Position numbers and translations under genes: made by a program. Of a stretch of 33,826 nucleotides of DNA, positions 1 to 8,677 are shown in pieces. The stretch's first letter is position 1. Every line of letters begins with the position of its first letter. A model generated the notes under the pieces. The model was not told the DNA's origin. It was given only the letters and a program-made list of their open reading frames with translations, and ran no database searches. The stretch comes from Clostridia bacterium (GTDB lineage Bacteria > Bacillota > Clostridia > Christensenellales > Pumilibacteraceae): NCBI GenBank assembly GCA_022791915.1, contig JAAWAB010000012.1:1-33826 (forward strand). The letters are read 5' to 3'.

Positions 1-9
1 TGAAAATTG

Positions 10-85
10 TGGTGGAGGTAAGCGGATTCGAACCGCTGACCCCCTGCTTGCAGGGCAGGTGCTCTACCAGCTGAGCTATACCCCC
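10..85 (-). tRNA. tRNA-Ala (anticodon UGC), CCA encoded
   Basis: Read on the minus strand this folds into a complete 76-nt cloverleaf. The seven-base-pair acceptor stem contains a G3:U70 wobble, the classic alanine identity element. The D stem is GCTC/GAGC, the anticodon stem CCTGC/GCAGG, and the T arm AGCGG/CCGCT with the usual TTCGAAT loop. A73 is followed by an encoded CCA. The anticodon TGC lies at 50-52. The anticodon loop reads CCTGCAA, so position 33 is C instead of the almost universal U; this is treated as a finding. A consensus promoter lies immediately upstream at 111-139. Confidence 0.96.
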
Positions 86-110
86 ACAATGCCGCTTGCA
101 CAGCTTGACT

Positions 111-139
111 ATAATACCAAATAAATCCTATTTTGTCAA
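111..139 (-). promoter_or_regulatory. sigma-A promoter of the tRNA-Ala gene
   Basis: On the minus strand a perfect -35 box TTGACA (134-139) is followed by 17 bases and a -10 box TATTAT (111-116). Transcription would begin near 104, about 19 bases before the mature tRNA 5' end. Confidence 0.85.
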
Positions 140-198
140 ATGTTTTTTTATACCTTTTCAAAATTTCGTAAAATCTTCGGCAAAGCGATTTTGCGTGT

Positions 199-723
199 CT
201 ATCTGCGCTTGCGTCGGTCGGGGCGCTTTTTGTGCCCGCCGCCGTGTTTGCTCTCGCCGTGTCTGTGTTCGTGTTCTCCGTGCTTGCTTTTGCGGGGCGG
301 GGGAGCGTTCTCTTCGTGTTTCGCTTTTTCTTCCAGCAATTCCACGTTTTCAATCTCCACCGAATCGCGTTCGAATTCGTCGGGCACGTAAATTTCGTTG
401 CCGAAATCGTCGTAATATTTGGGATCGTATTCGTAACCGTCGGCATCGTCGTCCATGCCGAAAAATCCGCCGAACAGACTGTCGAAAATGCCGCCCAGTC
501 CGCCGAACAGACCGCCGCCGAACATATCGCCGAAAATGCTCCCGCCGCCCGCACGCGACACGTGCACGTCGTCGGGATTGATTTCCCGTCGCGCGGCTGT
601 GGGTTCATCCCGCTCTTCTTCGATTTTTTCGGGGTCTATGGGAACAATGGCTTTTATGGCGTAACCGCAACGCAGACATTTTGCGCCTTTGCCCATTTCG
701 TGTCCGCATTCGGGACATTTCAT
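199..723 (-). CDS. zinc-ribbon protein with Gly/Phe-rich and His/Lys-rich tails, unknown function
   Basis: A 174-residue protein of unknown function. It opens with a small zinc ribbon (cysteines 3, 6, 16 and 19 as CxxC...CxxC). A low-complexity Gly/Phe-rich stretch follows at about residues 58-89, then an acidic Asp/Glu/Tyr-rich middle, and a highly basic tail from about 140 containing many His, Lys and Arg residues. There is no signal peptide or clear membrane segment. The ATG start is supported by GGAAGTGAAG upstream, and the gene has its own consensus promoter at 770-798. It lies downstream of the dnaD/dnaI-like operon but need not be co-transcribed with it. The His-rich tail could bind metal ions or nucleic acid; that is inference only. 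Confidence 0.75.
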   Translation of the reverse strand: MKCPECGHEMGKGAKCLRCGYAIKAIVPIDPEKIEEERDEPTAARREINPDDVHVSRAGGGSIFGDMFGGGLFGGLGGIFDSLFGGFFGMDDDADGYEYDPKYYDDFGNEIYVPDEFERDSVEIENVELLEEKAKHEENAPPPRKSKHGEHEHRHGESKHGGGHKKRPDRRKRR

Positions 724-769
724 GCTAAAACTTCACTTCCTTATGATTACAAAATCTGTTTCGTAACAT

Positions 770-798
770 ATAGTACCACTTTGCGGCAAAATTGTCAA
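770..798 (-). promoter_or_regulatory. sigma-A promoter of the zinc-ribbon gene
   Basis: On the minus strand TTGACA (793-798), 17 bases, then TACTAT (770-775). The start point would be near 763, leaving a leader of about 40 nt before the ATG at 723. Confidence 0.82.
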
Positions 799-852
799 GA
801 GAAACAAAAACGCAAACGCCTGCGTCGATAGATTCGCGCGCCGTTTCCTTCC

Positions 853-1743
853 TTAAAACGCCTTGCGTAAGTCGGGCGCGGTAAGATATACGGCAAACGA
901 CAGCGACTTATCGAACAGTCTGCTGTATATGCGCTCGCCGTACCGATTGAGTAGTTTGTCGGGCGTCAGATTGGTGGTAATCAGCGTGAGTTTGCCCGAC
1001 GCGTTGCGTTCGTTAATTACCTGATACAAGTATTCCACCGTCACGTTTTTGAGAATGCTTTCGGTGCCCAAATCGTCGAGCACCAACAGCGTGCAGTCGA
1101 GCAGAGCGTCGAGCATTGCCGCTTTTCCGTCGTCGAAACAGGTGTGATACTTCAAAAAGCGGTTGTTTGCCGCAAATGCCGTCAGCGCCGTTACGCTCAT
1201 GCCGCGTTGCAGAATTTTGTGCGCCGCGCATCCTGCCAAATACGTTTTTCCGTTTCCCGTTCCGCCCCCGATTACCATGCACCGCTTTTTTGCGGCAGGG
1301 TAGAGCGAACAGATTTTTTCCACTTGCCCGAACAGCTTTTTGTATTGCTCGGCGGCGGAGCCGTATACCGTGTAGTCCACTGCCGTAAAATCGTGCAAGG
1401 CAATCCCAACGTCGTCCGCCTGCGAGCGTAGCGCCAACGCCACGGCGCAATCGCAGAACTTGCCGTGCGCGCGTCCCGTGTCGTTGCACTTTTTGCAACG
1501 GGGCAGGGGCGGAATCAGTTGCAGACGGGCACGGATTGCTTTGTTTTTCTCCGTCATTTCGGCAAGTTGCGCGTCGGATATTTTTTCCCCTTTTATTTTG
1601 CGCAACACCGAATCGCGCAACTCCGTTTCGCTGGCGAAAAATTGCGCGTCCCGTTCTAACAGTTCCCGCTCTCTCTGCTCGAATTCGCTTTTGCGTCGGT
1701 TATAGTCGGCAACAATGCGCCGTACCGCTTCCGCGTAAGTCAT
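853..1743 (-). CDS. DnaC/DnaI-like helicase-loader ATPase
   Basis: A 296-residue AAA+ ATPase of the DnaC/DnaI/IstB class, expected to load the replicative helicase at origins or restart sites. The N-terminal third is helical and charged. A cysteine cluster follows (C83, C86, C97, C99), as in the zinc-binding region of DnaI-type loaders. Walker A is GGGTGNGKT (159-167), Walker B is LLVLDDLGTE (219-228), the sensor-1 region is ITTNL (255-259), and a likely arginine finger lies in RIYSRLFD (271-278). It starts 25 bp after the dnaD-like gene ends, so the two form an operon. IstB, the transposon helper, is the main alternative, but the dnaD neighbour and absence of a transposase argue for a primosomal loader. 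Confidence 0.9.
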   Translation of the reverse strand: MTYAEAVRRIVADYNRRKSEFEQRERELLERDAQFFASETELRDSVLRKIKGEKISDAQLAEMTEKNKAIRARLQLIPPLPRCKKCNDTGRAHGKFCDCAVALALRSQADDVGIALHDFTAVDYTVYGSAAEQYKKLFGQVEKICSLYPAAKKRCMVIGGGTGNGKTYLAGCAAHKILQRGMSVTALTAFAANNRFLKYHTCFDDGKAAMLDALLDCTLLVLDDLGTESILKNVTVEYLYQVINERNASGKLTLITTNLTPDKLLNRYGERIYSRLFDKSLSFAVYLTAPDLRKAF

Positions 1744-1768
1744 TTCGCTTGTTCTCCTTGTGACCCAA

Positions 1769-3190
1769 TCATAAATCCTCGTTCAGCCGTGCAAATGCCG
1801 CATTGAGTGCGTCCGCCGAAGTGTCGGTTATCACTCTGTGCGCGTCCGACTTTTTCACCGCGTCGGGCGGAGTCGTGCCCGCGCTTTCCGCGTCCTTTTT
1901 GGTGCGTATACCTTTGTCGTGCCAGGCGGCAAGAATGGAATTGAGATAGGGCACGGGGTTTTCCGCTTTTTTCGCCAGTTCGGCGGCGTATAAAATCACG
2001 TCTTTGGGCATGTTCCAGTCATACGTCCAGGTACGGTAATAGTCGCGGTCGCGCGTGGATACCGAACGGGGAACGCCCGCCGACTCGAAAATCTCTTTGA
2101 TTTCTTCGTCGCTCTTCGCCGCTTCCGATACGAACGCGGCAATGCTTTCGCCCGATACGCACCCTTTTTTGTAGAATTTTTTCAGTGTGTCGTGCATGGC
2201 TTCCAGCGTGCGCAATCCGTGCTTAAAGCAGTATTCCGCCACGTTTTCGAGTGTGGCGGCGTCAAAGCCCATGTTGAGCCAGTTGGCGGTATACGTTTCG
2301 ATAATGTAGTCGAGTTGCTCGTAATATACGCCGATAATGCGGTTGATTTTTTTGGCAAGTTCGTACATATCGTCGCGGTTTTTCTCGTAGCTTTCTATCT
2401 CGGCAAGCGTGTGCAAGTGCAATTCGTAGTATTTGGTCAGCTTGGCGTCCAGACGCGGCAATCCGCCTTTTTTGATTTGCTTGGCAACGCTTACCACCGT
2501 TGCGCCGTCAAACCCGAAACTTTTCGTCCACTTGCTGTAAAGCCGCCTGTCCTCGTGGTCTATCACCTTTTTGCCCAGCGCTTTCGCCACCGCTTTCAAT
2601 TCGTCGCTGTATAAATCCAATTCGCCGATTTTTTCGCTCACGCGGTCGTACGTTATATAACCTTCGGCGGCAAAATTGCGCGCCACCGTCACAATGTACG
2701 GGTAGGTGATGTCCTCGCCTTTGAGCCGCTTGCAATATCCTATAATGGTGAGCATGGCTTCGATTTCTATGTTGTACGTTTCCATCACCGTGTAATATTC
2801 GTTGTATTCGCCGGGCAGAATGTTGCGGCAGGGAAAGAGCACGTGCAACTGCTCGTTGAACGCCTTGTATTTTTCTTTGCTGAATTTGCGGATTTGCCTG
2901 CTTCTGCTCACCACGGGCAGATATTCCACCGTCTGTCCGTCGGAAATATGTACAAGTCCTTGGTCTTGCCAGTATACGAACGCTTCCGATACGGTCTGTT
3001 CGTTGCAAAACAGCCGCAACGCCACCGTTTCCATGTTGCAGTCGGGGTCGCACAGCGCAAGATATAATCCCGTAAGATAAATTTTTACGTAGTTCTCGGG
3101 CGCCGACGGCATGTATTCCGTAACGAACGTGCCGTCTATCACCAGTTTCTGTTTGTCGGCAAGCGACTGACCTATGCGAATGCTACCCAT
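1769..3190 (-). CDS. DnaD domain-containing primosome protein
   Basis: A 473-residue protein of the DnaD/DnaB (Gram-positive) replication-initiation family, which helps remodel origin DNA and recruit the helicase loader. Residues about 30-100 look like the winged-helix N-terminal domain. Several DnaB_2-like helical repeats follow, near 130-190, 220-260, 302-345 and 388-428. The last has the characteristic pattern Y/W...A...PVPYLNSILAAW, which contacts single-stranded DNA in characterised members. I chose the ATG at 3190 because AGGAGA lies six bases upstream; an upstream extension of the frame covers the promoter region and is not credible. It is followed after 25 bp by the helicase-loader-like gene. 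Confidence 0.88.
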   Translation of the reverse strand: MGSIRIGQSLADKQKLVIDGTFVTEYMPSAPENYVKIYLTGLYLALCDPDCNMETVALRLFCNEQTVSEAFVYWQDQGLVHISDGQTVEYLPVVSRSRQIRKFSKEKYKAFNEQLHVLFPCRNILPGEYNEYYTVMETYNIEIEAMLTIIGYCKRLKGEDITYPYIVTVARNFAAEGYITYDRVSEKIGELDLYSDELKAVAKALGKKVIDHEDRRLYSKWTKSFGFDGATVVSVAKQIKKGGLPRLDAKLTKYYELHLHTLAEIESYEKNRDDMYELAKKINRIIGVYYEQLDYIIETYTANWLNMGFDAATLENVAEYCFKHGLRTLEAMHDTLKKFYKKGCVSGESIAAFVSEAAKSDEEIKEIFESAGVPRSVSTRDRDYYRTWTYDWNMPKDVILYAAELAKKAENPVPYLNSILAAWHDKGIRTKKDAESAGTTPPDAVKKSDAHRVITDTSADALNAAFARLNEDL

Positions 3191-3290
3191 GATTTCTCCT
3201 GTGTCTTCCGTCTGTTCCCGAATAAAATGCGGCGCGGGCGCTATTCGCAATGGAAATTTGTGCCGAACGCAACCAAACCGCTTTATGTGC

Positions 3291-3319
3291 TTGATAAAAA
3301 CAGCCGTATATATTATAAT
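3291..3319 (+). promoter_or_regulatory. promoter of sbcDC, overlapping the dnaD promoter
   Basis: On the plus strand TTGATA (3291-3296), 17 bases, then a perfect TATAAT (3314-3319). Transcription would start near 3326, about 39 nt before the sbcD start codon. Confidence 0.8.
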
Positions 3320-3343
3320 AACACCGTACGGAAAAAAATTCAA
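3315..3343 (-). promoter_or_regulatory. promoter of the dnaD-like operon, overlapping the sbcD promoter
   Basis: On the minus strand TTGAAT (3338-3343), 17 bases, then TATTAT (3315-3320). The start point would be near 3308, giving a leader of about 120 nt. Its -10 box occupies nearly the same base pairs as the -10 box of the sbcD promoter on the other strand. Confidence 0.72.
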
Positions 3344-3364
3344 CTGATTTAAGGTGGTGGCGCA

Positions 3365-4498
3365 TTGAAAATCATACATACGTCCGATTGGCATTTGGGC
3401 AAGCGTCTGGAAGGAAAGAGCCGATTGCCCGAGCAGGAGCAGGCGCTCGACGAATTGCTCGCGCGCGTAACCGAATTGCACGCCGACGCGGTGATTGTGG
3501 CAGGCGACGTGTTCGATACCGTCAATCCGCCCGCCGAAGCGGAATCGCTCTTTTATTCCGCCTGCTTAAAACTGGGCGGAATTTGTCCCGTTATTGCCAT
3601 AGCGGGCAACCACGATAACCCCGAACGCCTTTCCGCTCCGAGCGGAATCGCGGGCGAGTGCGGAATCTTGCTCGGCGGCGGTTTGGACTATTCGTCCGTT
3701 CGTCCGCCGTTTGAAGGCGGCGAAGGATTCGTCCGCCTTACCCGCAATGGCGAGCGCGTCAATTTCGCGCTACTGCCGTATCCGTCGCTTGCCCGTATGT
3801 CGGCGCTCGGCTATGCCGTCGATTCCCAAAAAAGCTACGCCGACGCCGTGCGCGAGTGGCTTTCGCTTTGCGCCCGCGGATTCACGGCGTCCGATTGCAA
3901 TATCACAATCAGTCATTTATTTATGGCGGGCAGCGTGCGCGCGTCCGACGAAGCGGAATTGGGAACGGCGGCGCTGTTGCCGCCCGACGTATTGCCCGAT
4001 TGCCACTATACCGCGCTCGGGCACGTGCACAAACCGCAGTGCGTCAGTAAGTCGCGCAACGTCCGTTACAGCGGCAGTTTATTGCGCTACTCGTTCGACG
4101 ATACGAGCGACAAATTCTTTTCTCTGCTCCAAACGTCGCCCGCAGGCGTTTCGGTGCAACAGATTCCCGTACAGAGCGGAAAGCGACTGGTCACGGCAAC
4201 GGCGACCGATTTCGACGCGTGTATCGCGGCGCTCAAAGAAAACGAAGGCGCCTACGTCCGCCTACTCTACGATTGCCCGCAACCGCTCAACGCAAGCAAG
4301 TATGCCGAACTGCGCGCGTTCGAGAGTTTTGCGTCGCTCAAAAATATCTATATGACTCCCAAGGCGGCAAACGCGCCGCGCAAAATGCGCACCGACCGCG
4401 AACTGTTCGTCGATTTTTACCGCGGGCGTACGGGCAAAGAACCGTCCGACGCGCTTACCGAACTGTTTGAAAAAGCCATGCGCGGAGAAGAACTGTGA
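3365..4498 (+). CDS. sbcD: nuclease SbcCD subunit D (Mre11-like)
   Basis: A 377-residue Mre11-type phosphoesterase, the nuclease subunit of the SbcCD complex that opens hairpins and trims blocked double-strand ends. All metal-binding motifs of the family are present in order: SDWHLG (D8, H10), GDVFD (47-51), GNHDN (81-85), the histidine in ISHLF (H184) and GHVHKP (219-224). Length is normal. Translation starts at a TTG codon, chosen because AAGGTGG lies seven bases upstream and the protein then begins MKIIHTSDWH, as in other members. It is followed after 55 bp by sbcC, so the two are an operon. Confidence 0.96.
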   Translation: MKIIHTSDWHLGKRLEGKSRLPEQEQALDELLARVTELHADAVIVAGDVFDTVNPPAEAESLFYSACLKLGGICPVIAIAGNHDNPERLSAPSGIAGECGILLGGGLDYSSVRPPFEGGEGFVRLTRNGERVNFALLPYPSLARMSALGYAVDSQKSYADAVREWLSLCARGFTASDCNITISHLFMAGSVRASDEAELGTAALLPPDVLPDCHYTALGHVHKPQCVSKSRNVRYSGSLLRYSFDDTSDKFFSLLQTSPAGVSVQQIPVQSGKRLVTATATDFDACIAALKENEGAYVRLLYDCPQPLNASKYAELRAFESFASLKNIYMTPKAANAPRKMRTDRELFVDFYRGRTGKEPSDALTELFEKAMRGEEL

Positions 4499-4553
4499 TT
4501 CCGTTTGCGCACAACGCCGCCGTCTGTGCGGATAAAAAATCGGAGAAATACGT

Positions 4554-7214
4554 ATGAAACCGTTAAAATTGACAATAGAAGGAATCAACAGCTTTACCGA
4601 CGCGCGCACAGTAGACTTCGAGCAACTTTCGCAGAACGGCATTTTCTGTATTTGCGGACCTACGGGCAGCGGCAAAACCACCATTCTCGACTGTGTGATT
4701 CTGGCGCTGTATGCGCCGAGCAACCATAATCGCGGCACGCTCAAAGAGTATATCAACACTAAGTGCGAAAAGGGAAAAATCACGCTCGATTTCTCGGCGG
4801 ACGGCGCGCGCTACCGTGTGTACCGCGAGTTGCGCCGCAATTCGTCCAGCGCCGCGCGGCTCACCAATCTCGATACGGGCGACGTGCTCGCCGATAAGGC
4901 GGACACCGTAACCGACGCCGTGAAAAAAATGCTCAAACTCGACAAAGACGATTTTACCAAAGTGGTGGTGCTCGAACAGGGCAGATACGCCGAGTTTATG
5001 GGATTGAGCAAAGCCAAGCGGTGCGAAACGGTTTCCAAACTGTTCGGGTTGGAACGGTTCGAAAAACTCAAAGAGCGGGTGGCTACGGCAAAAAATAAGT
5101 ACGATAAACAGCTCGGCGAAGTAGACGCCAAACTCAAAGAGTACGACGGTATCACCGAAGAAGCGCACGCCGACCGCACGCGTCGTATTTCCGCGCTTAC
5201 CAAAGAGCGCGAACAGATAACCGCCGCAACCGCCACGCTCGAAAAAGCGCTCAAAGAACACGAGAAAGCCCGCCTTGCCGACGAACGCCGCACGCGCGCC
5301 CAAACCGAACTTGCCGCGGCACAACAAGAACTTGCCGCCGCGCAGGCAGAACTTGCCGCCGCCAACCGAACGCAAAAGATGTTGCAAACCGAAAAGGAAA
5401 ATCTTGCCGCAAGCAAAGAAAAGAGCGACGCAGCGCGCGTCACGCTGTCCCAAGCCGAAGAATGCGCCGTGTATGCAACCGAAATCGCATCGCTTGAAGG
5501 CGAGAAAAGCGCGCTTGCAAACGCGTATAAAAAAGCGGACGCCGACTGTAAAGCGCTTGCAACCGCCCGCGAACAAACCGAACAAAATAAGGCGGAAAAT
5601 CTCGCTGCGGCGCAAAACGCCCAAACCGCGCTCGTCGCCTGCGGGTACAACCTTTCGTCGGTGAGCGAAGCGGGATTCGCACACGCAAAAGCCACGGCGG
5701 AAAACGACGCGGCGCGCCTGTACGATGCGGAGAAAAAAAGGGCGGAAGCAGAAGAAGGAATCGCCGCGTTCGGAAGTTTGGCGGATAAATTGTTCGCCGA
5801 ACAAAACGCATTGCGCGAGCAAACCCAAACCGCCGCTTTGCAGGCGCAAGAAAGCGCGTCCGCCTACGAACACGCCCGTATCCAAGGCGCGGCGGCGTCC
5901 ATACGCGGCGCTCTTTCGTGCGGCGACAGTTGCCCCGTGTGCGGCGGCACCTACCACGGCGATAGCGTTATCCCGTCGGCAGACGACCGCACGCTTGCCG
6001 ACTTAAAAGCCCAAAAAGAACGGGCGGAAAACGCACACGCGCAACTGCGCGAAACCCTGCAAAAAAACGAAGTGGATACCGAAGGCAACAACGCGGCGTT
6101 GCGCGCCGCCAAAGAAAAGAAAGCGGAAGCGGAAAACGCGCTCGGCGGCAAAAATTCGCAAAACGCCCGTAAAGCCGCAGAGCACGCGCAAAAAGGAGAA
6201 CAGGCGGCAAAAGGGGTAGAAGAATGTAATCGCACGCTCGCCGACCTTGCCGCACAACTCGCCGCGGCGGAAAAAGAGCGCGAGCGTATCACCGCCGACG
6301 GCAAACGCAAAAAAGAAGAAATCGAATCCCGCCGCGCCCGTATCGCCGAGCGGTTGGGCAGTCTGTCGCCCGAGCAGGCGCGCGAGCAGGCAAGCCGCAC
6401 CGTAAACGAATTTGAAACGGCGCAAAAGAGTTGGGAAGAAAAAAGCGAGGCTTTCCGCGTTTCGCTTGCCGAATGCGCGGCAAAAGAAGCGTCCGCCCGC
6501 GCAAAGTGCGAGAGCGCGCAAAAAACGATAAACGAAATCCCCGCTTGCGCCTATAACGCCCAAACGGCGGAAGCCGACGCCCGTGCGCTCGCGCAAAAAA
6601 AGGACGCGCTTGCCGAACTGGAACGGGGAATGGGCGCCGCCCGCGCCGAAGCGGACGAAATCCGCCGCCGCTTAAAGTTAAAAAAAGAACTGGCAAAACG
6701 CAAAAAAGAACTGCTCGAAATCCGCGATAACGTGGGCGAACTCAACGCCTGCGTCGAGCGCGACAACAAGCTGTTTGCCTACGTAGCCGAAGAATACGTG
6801 CAGTCGTTCACCGCCGCGGCAAGCGAAACGCTGTTTTCTCTTTCGGGCGGCAAATTCACGCTCTACTACGACGAGGGCGAATTTTACGTAGCGGATTTCT
6901 TTGCCGACAACGCCCGCCGCAAAGTCAAAACGCTTTCGGGCGGCGAAACTTTTCTTGCCAGCATGAGTATCGCCATGGCAATCTCGCGTGAAATCGCCAC
7001 GCAAAACTATGAGTTTTTCTTTCTCGACGAAGGATTCGGCACTCTGCACGAACGCGCCATGGAAACGGTATCCGAGGCGCTTGTGCGGTTGAGTCGCGAA
7101 ACGGCAGTGGGTATCGTGACGCACCGCGGCGAACTTGCCGAGCGTATTGCCACCCGCCTGAACGTAATACCCGCCACCGAAGATACGGGCAGCGATATTT
7201 CGGTTGTTTTTTGA
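4554..7214 (+). CDS. sbcC: nuclease SbcCD subunit C (Rad50-like ATPase)
   Basis: An 886-residue SMC/Rad50-type ATPase that partners SbcD. The N-terminal Walker A is CGPTGSGKTT (about 34-43). Two long Ala/Glu/Lys-rich coiled-coil arms surround the zinc hook CPVC (460-463), through which two molecules dimerise. The C-terminal half-ATPase carries the ABC signature LSGGETF (about 797-803) and Walker B FFFLDEGFGTL (about 820-830). It is somewhat shorter than many homologues of roughly 1,000 residues, mainly through shorter coiled coils. The ATG at 4554 has a GGAG site upstream. Long open frames on the opposite strand are a by-product of the repetitive Ala/Glu/Lys coding and GC bias. Confidence 0.96.
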   Translation: MKPLKLTIEGINSFTDARTVDFEQLSQNGIFCICGPTGSGKTTILDCVILALYAPSNHNRGTLKEYINTKCEKGKITLDFSADGARYRVYRELRRNSSSAARLTNLDTGDVLADKADTVTDAVKKMLKLDKDDFTKVVVLEQGRYAEFMGLSKAKRCETVSKLFGLERFEKLKERVATAKNKYDKQLGEVDAKLKEYDGITEEAHADRTRRISALTKEREQITAATATLEKALKEHEKARLADERRTRAQTELAAAQQELAAAQAELAAANRTQKMLQTEKENLAASKEKSDAARVTLSQAEECAVYATEIASLEGEKSALANAYKKADADCKALATAREQTEQNKAENLAAAQNAQTALVACGYNLSSVSEAGFAHAKATAENDAARLYDAEKKRAEAEEGIAAFGSLADKLFAEQNALREQTQTAALQAQESASAYEHARIQGAAASIRGALSCGDSCPVCGGTYHGDSVIPSADDRTLADLKAQKERAENAHAQLRETLQKNEVDTEGNNAALRAAKEKKAEAENALGGKNSQNARKAAEHAQKGEQAAKGVEECNRTLADLAAQLAAAEKERERITADGKRKKEEIESRRARIAERLGSLSPEQAREQASRTVNEFETAQKSWEEKSEAFRVSLAECAAKEASARAKCESAQKTINEIPACAYNAQTAEADARALAQKKDALAELERGMGAARAEADEIRRRLKLKKELAKRKKELLEIRDNVGELNACVERDNKLFAYVAEEYVQSFTAAASETLFSLSGGKFTLYYDEGEFYVADFFADNARRKVKTLSGGETFLASMSIAMAISREIATQNYEFFFLDEGFGTLHERAMETVSEALVRLSRETAVGIVTHRGELAERIATRLNVIPATEDTGSDISVVF

Positions 7215-7262
7215 TTTTTTGCAATAAATCCGTAGGCGAAAAAATTTCGGCGGTCTATTTTG

Positions 7263-7291
7263 TTGCGTTCGCCGCCGAATTGTTGTATACT
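7263..7291 (+). promoter_or_regulatory. putative promoter of ychF
   Basis: TTGCGT (7263-7268), 17 bases, then TATACT (7286-7291), about 38 bp before the ychF start codon. The same -35 hexamer and spacing recur in the tyrA promoter. Confidence 0.65.
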
Positions 7292-7328
7292 GTTTCGGTA
7301 AGAAAATAATTCCCAAGGATAAACAAAC

Positions 7329-8417
7329 ATGAAATTAGGAGTGGTAGGATTGCCCAACGTGGGCAAGAGCACGCTGTTTAACGCAATCACCCAAGCGGGC
7401 GCCGAGTGCGCGAATTATCCGTTTTGCACCATAGAACCCAACGTGGGCGTCGTTCCCGTGCCCGACGGCAGGTTAGACGTACTCGCCAAAATGTACAACA
7501 CCAAAAAAGTCACGCCCGCCGTGCTGGAATTTGTAGATATTGCGGGGTTGGTCAAAGGCGCATCCAAGGGCGAAGGACTGGGCAACAAGTTTCTTTCTCA
7601 TATCCGTGAAGTAGACGCAATCGTGCACGTGGTGCGCTGTTTTGCCGCGGGTAACGTGATTCACGTGGAAGGCAACGTCGACCCCGTCCGCGATATCGAA
7701 ACCATCAATCTCGAACTCATATTGAGCGACCTCGAAACGGTGGCAAAGCGTCTGGAAAAAGCCGAAAAATACGTAAAGTGCGGCGAAAAGAAGTACGCCG
7801 ACGAGGCGACTCTCTTAAAGAAAATCAAAGCGGCGCTCGAAGCGGGCAAAACGGCGCGCACGCTCTCTTTCACCGACGAAGAAAAAGAAATCGCGCACGA
7901 CTTCTTTCTGCTCACGACAAAGCCGGTTATCTATTGCGCCAACATCGGCGAATCGGATATCGGCAAGGGCAACGAATACGTTTCCCGCGTGCGTGAATTT
8001 GCGCGCGAAGAAGGCGCGGAAGTGGTGGAAATCTGCGCCAAAGCCGAAGAAGAACTCTCATCGCTCGACGACGCCGACCGCGAAGAACTCTCGCGCGATA
8101 TGGGACTCACCGAATCGGGACTCAATCGCGTGATTAAAGCGGGGTACGCACTGCTCGGCTTAATCAGCTATTTAACGGCGGGTGAAAAGGAAGTGCGCGC
8201 CTGGACAATCGAACAGGGCACCAAAGCGCCGCAAGCGGCAGGAAAAATCCATTCCGATTTCGAAAAAGGATTCATTCGCGCCGAAATCGTTTCCTACGAC
8301 GATTTGGTTTCCTTCGGCGGTTTCGCCCAAGCAAAAGAAAAAGGCAAAGTGCGTAGCGAAGGGAAAGAATATGTGATGAGGGACGGGGATGTGGTTTTGT
8401 TCCGTTTCAACGTATAA
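7329..8417 (+). CDS. ychF: redox-regulated ATPase / OBG-like GTPase-fold protein YchF
   Basis: A 362-residue member of the conserved YchF/OLA1 family, which binds ATP through a GTPase fold and associates with ribosomes. The P-loop is GLPNVGKST (7-15), the adjacent conserved segment is NYPFCTIEPNVGVVPVPD, and G3 is VDIAGLVKGASKGEGLGN. A C-terminal TGS domain occupies roughly the last 85 residues and ends with GDVVLFRFNV, as in typical members. Length matches the family norm of about 363. An AAGGA site precedes the ATG. It is monocistronic or a weak read-through partner of argS; there is a 360-bp gap behind it. Confidence 0.97.
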   Translation: MKLGVVGLPNVGKSTLFNAITQAGAECANYPFCTIEPNVGVVPVPDGRLDVLAKMYNTKKVTPAVLEFVDIAGLVKGASKGEGLGNKFLSHIREVDAIVHVVRCFAAGNVIHVEGNVDPVRDIETINLELILSDLETVAKRLEKAEKYVKCGEKKYADEATLLKKIKAALEAGKTARTLSFTDEEKEIAHDFFLLTTKPVIYCANIGESDIGKGNEYVSRVREFAREEGAEVVEICAKAEEELSSLDDADREELSRDMGLTESGLNRVIKAGYALLGLISYLTAGEKEVRAWTIEQGTKAPQAAGKIHSDFEKGFIRAEIVSYDDLVSFGGFAQAKEKGKVRSEGKEYVMRDGDVVLFRFNV

Positions 8418-8497
8418 CAGCGGCGTATAGCGCACCGCATAGGCGCTACGTCGGTCGCGTCGGCTCGGTCACGTATTAAAAAATACGCTCCACTCAT

Positions 8498-8573
8498 CGG
8501 CGAGTCGCCTGTTGCCCGTCTACACACCCGTCTACGCCGCCTATAAAGGTGTCGCCCAAACGCAAGTCGGCGC
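8498..8573. repeat. direct repeat copy 1 (76 bp)
   Basis: It matches 8678-8752 except for one substitution and one single-base indel (cctataaagg here, cctagaagg there). It begins TCGGCGAGTCGCC and ends CGCAAGTCGGCG. Its arrangement suggests a dispersed intergenic repeat family, but other copies cannot be checked from this window. Confidence 0.93.
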
Positions 8574-8677
8574 TACGCTAACGCTTGCTTGACCCGACTT
8601 GGGCGAACTCCCAAAGGAGTCCTTTTGCGGCGCATGTCCGCAAAAGTCAAATTTTAAGACTCTACGGTGCGTGCTCG

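Noticed and set aside
232-831. 199-codon plus-strand frame opposite the zinc-ribbon gene
   Set aside because: The minus-strand gene has a CxxC zinc ribbon, a ribosome site and a consensus promoter; the plus frame has none of these.
3191-3481. Upstream extension of the dnaD-like gene
   Set aside because: It would run through the promoter region and into sbcD; the ribosome site AGGAGA points to the ATG at 3190.
4563-5957. 464-codon open frame on the minus strand inside sbcC
   Set aside because: It is antisense to a certain, full-length sbcC; the Ala/Glu/Lys codons of the coiled coil in GC-rich DNA produce long stop-free antisense frames. No ribosome site or known domain.
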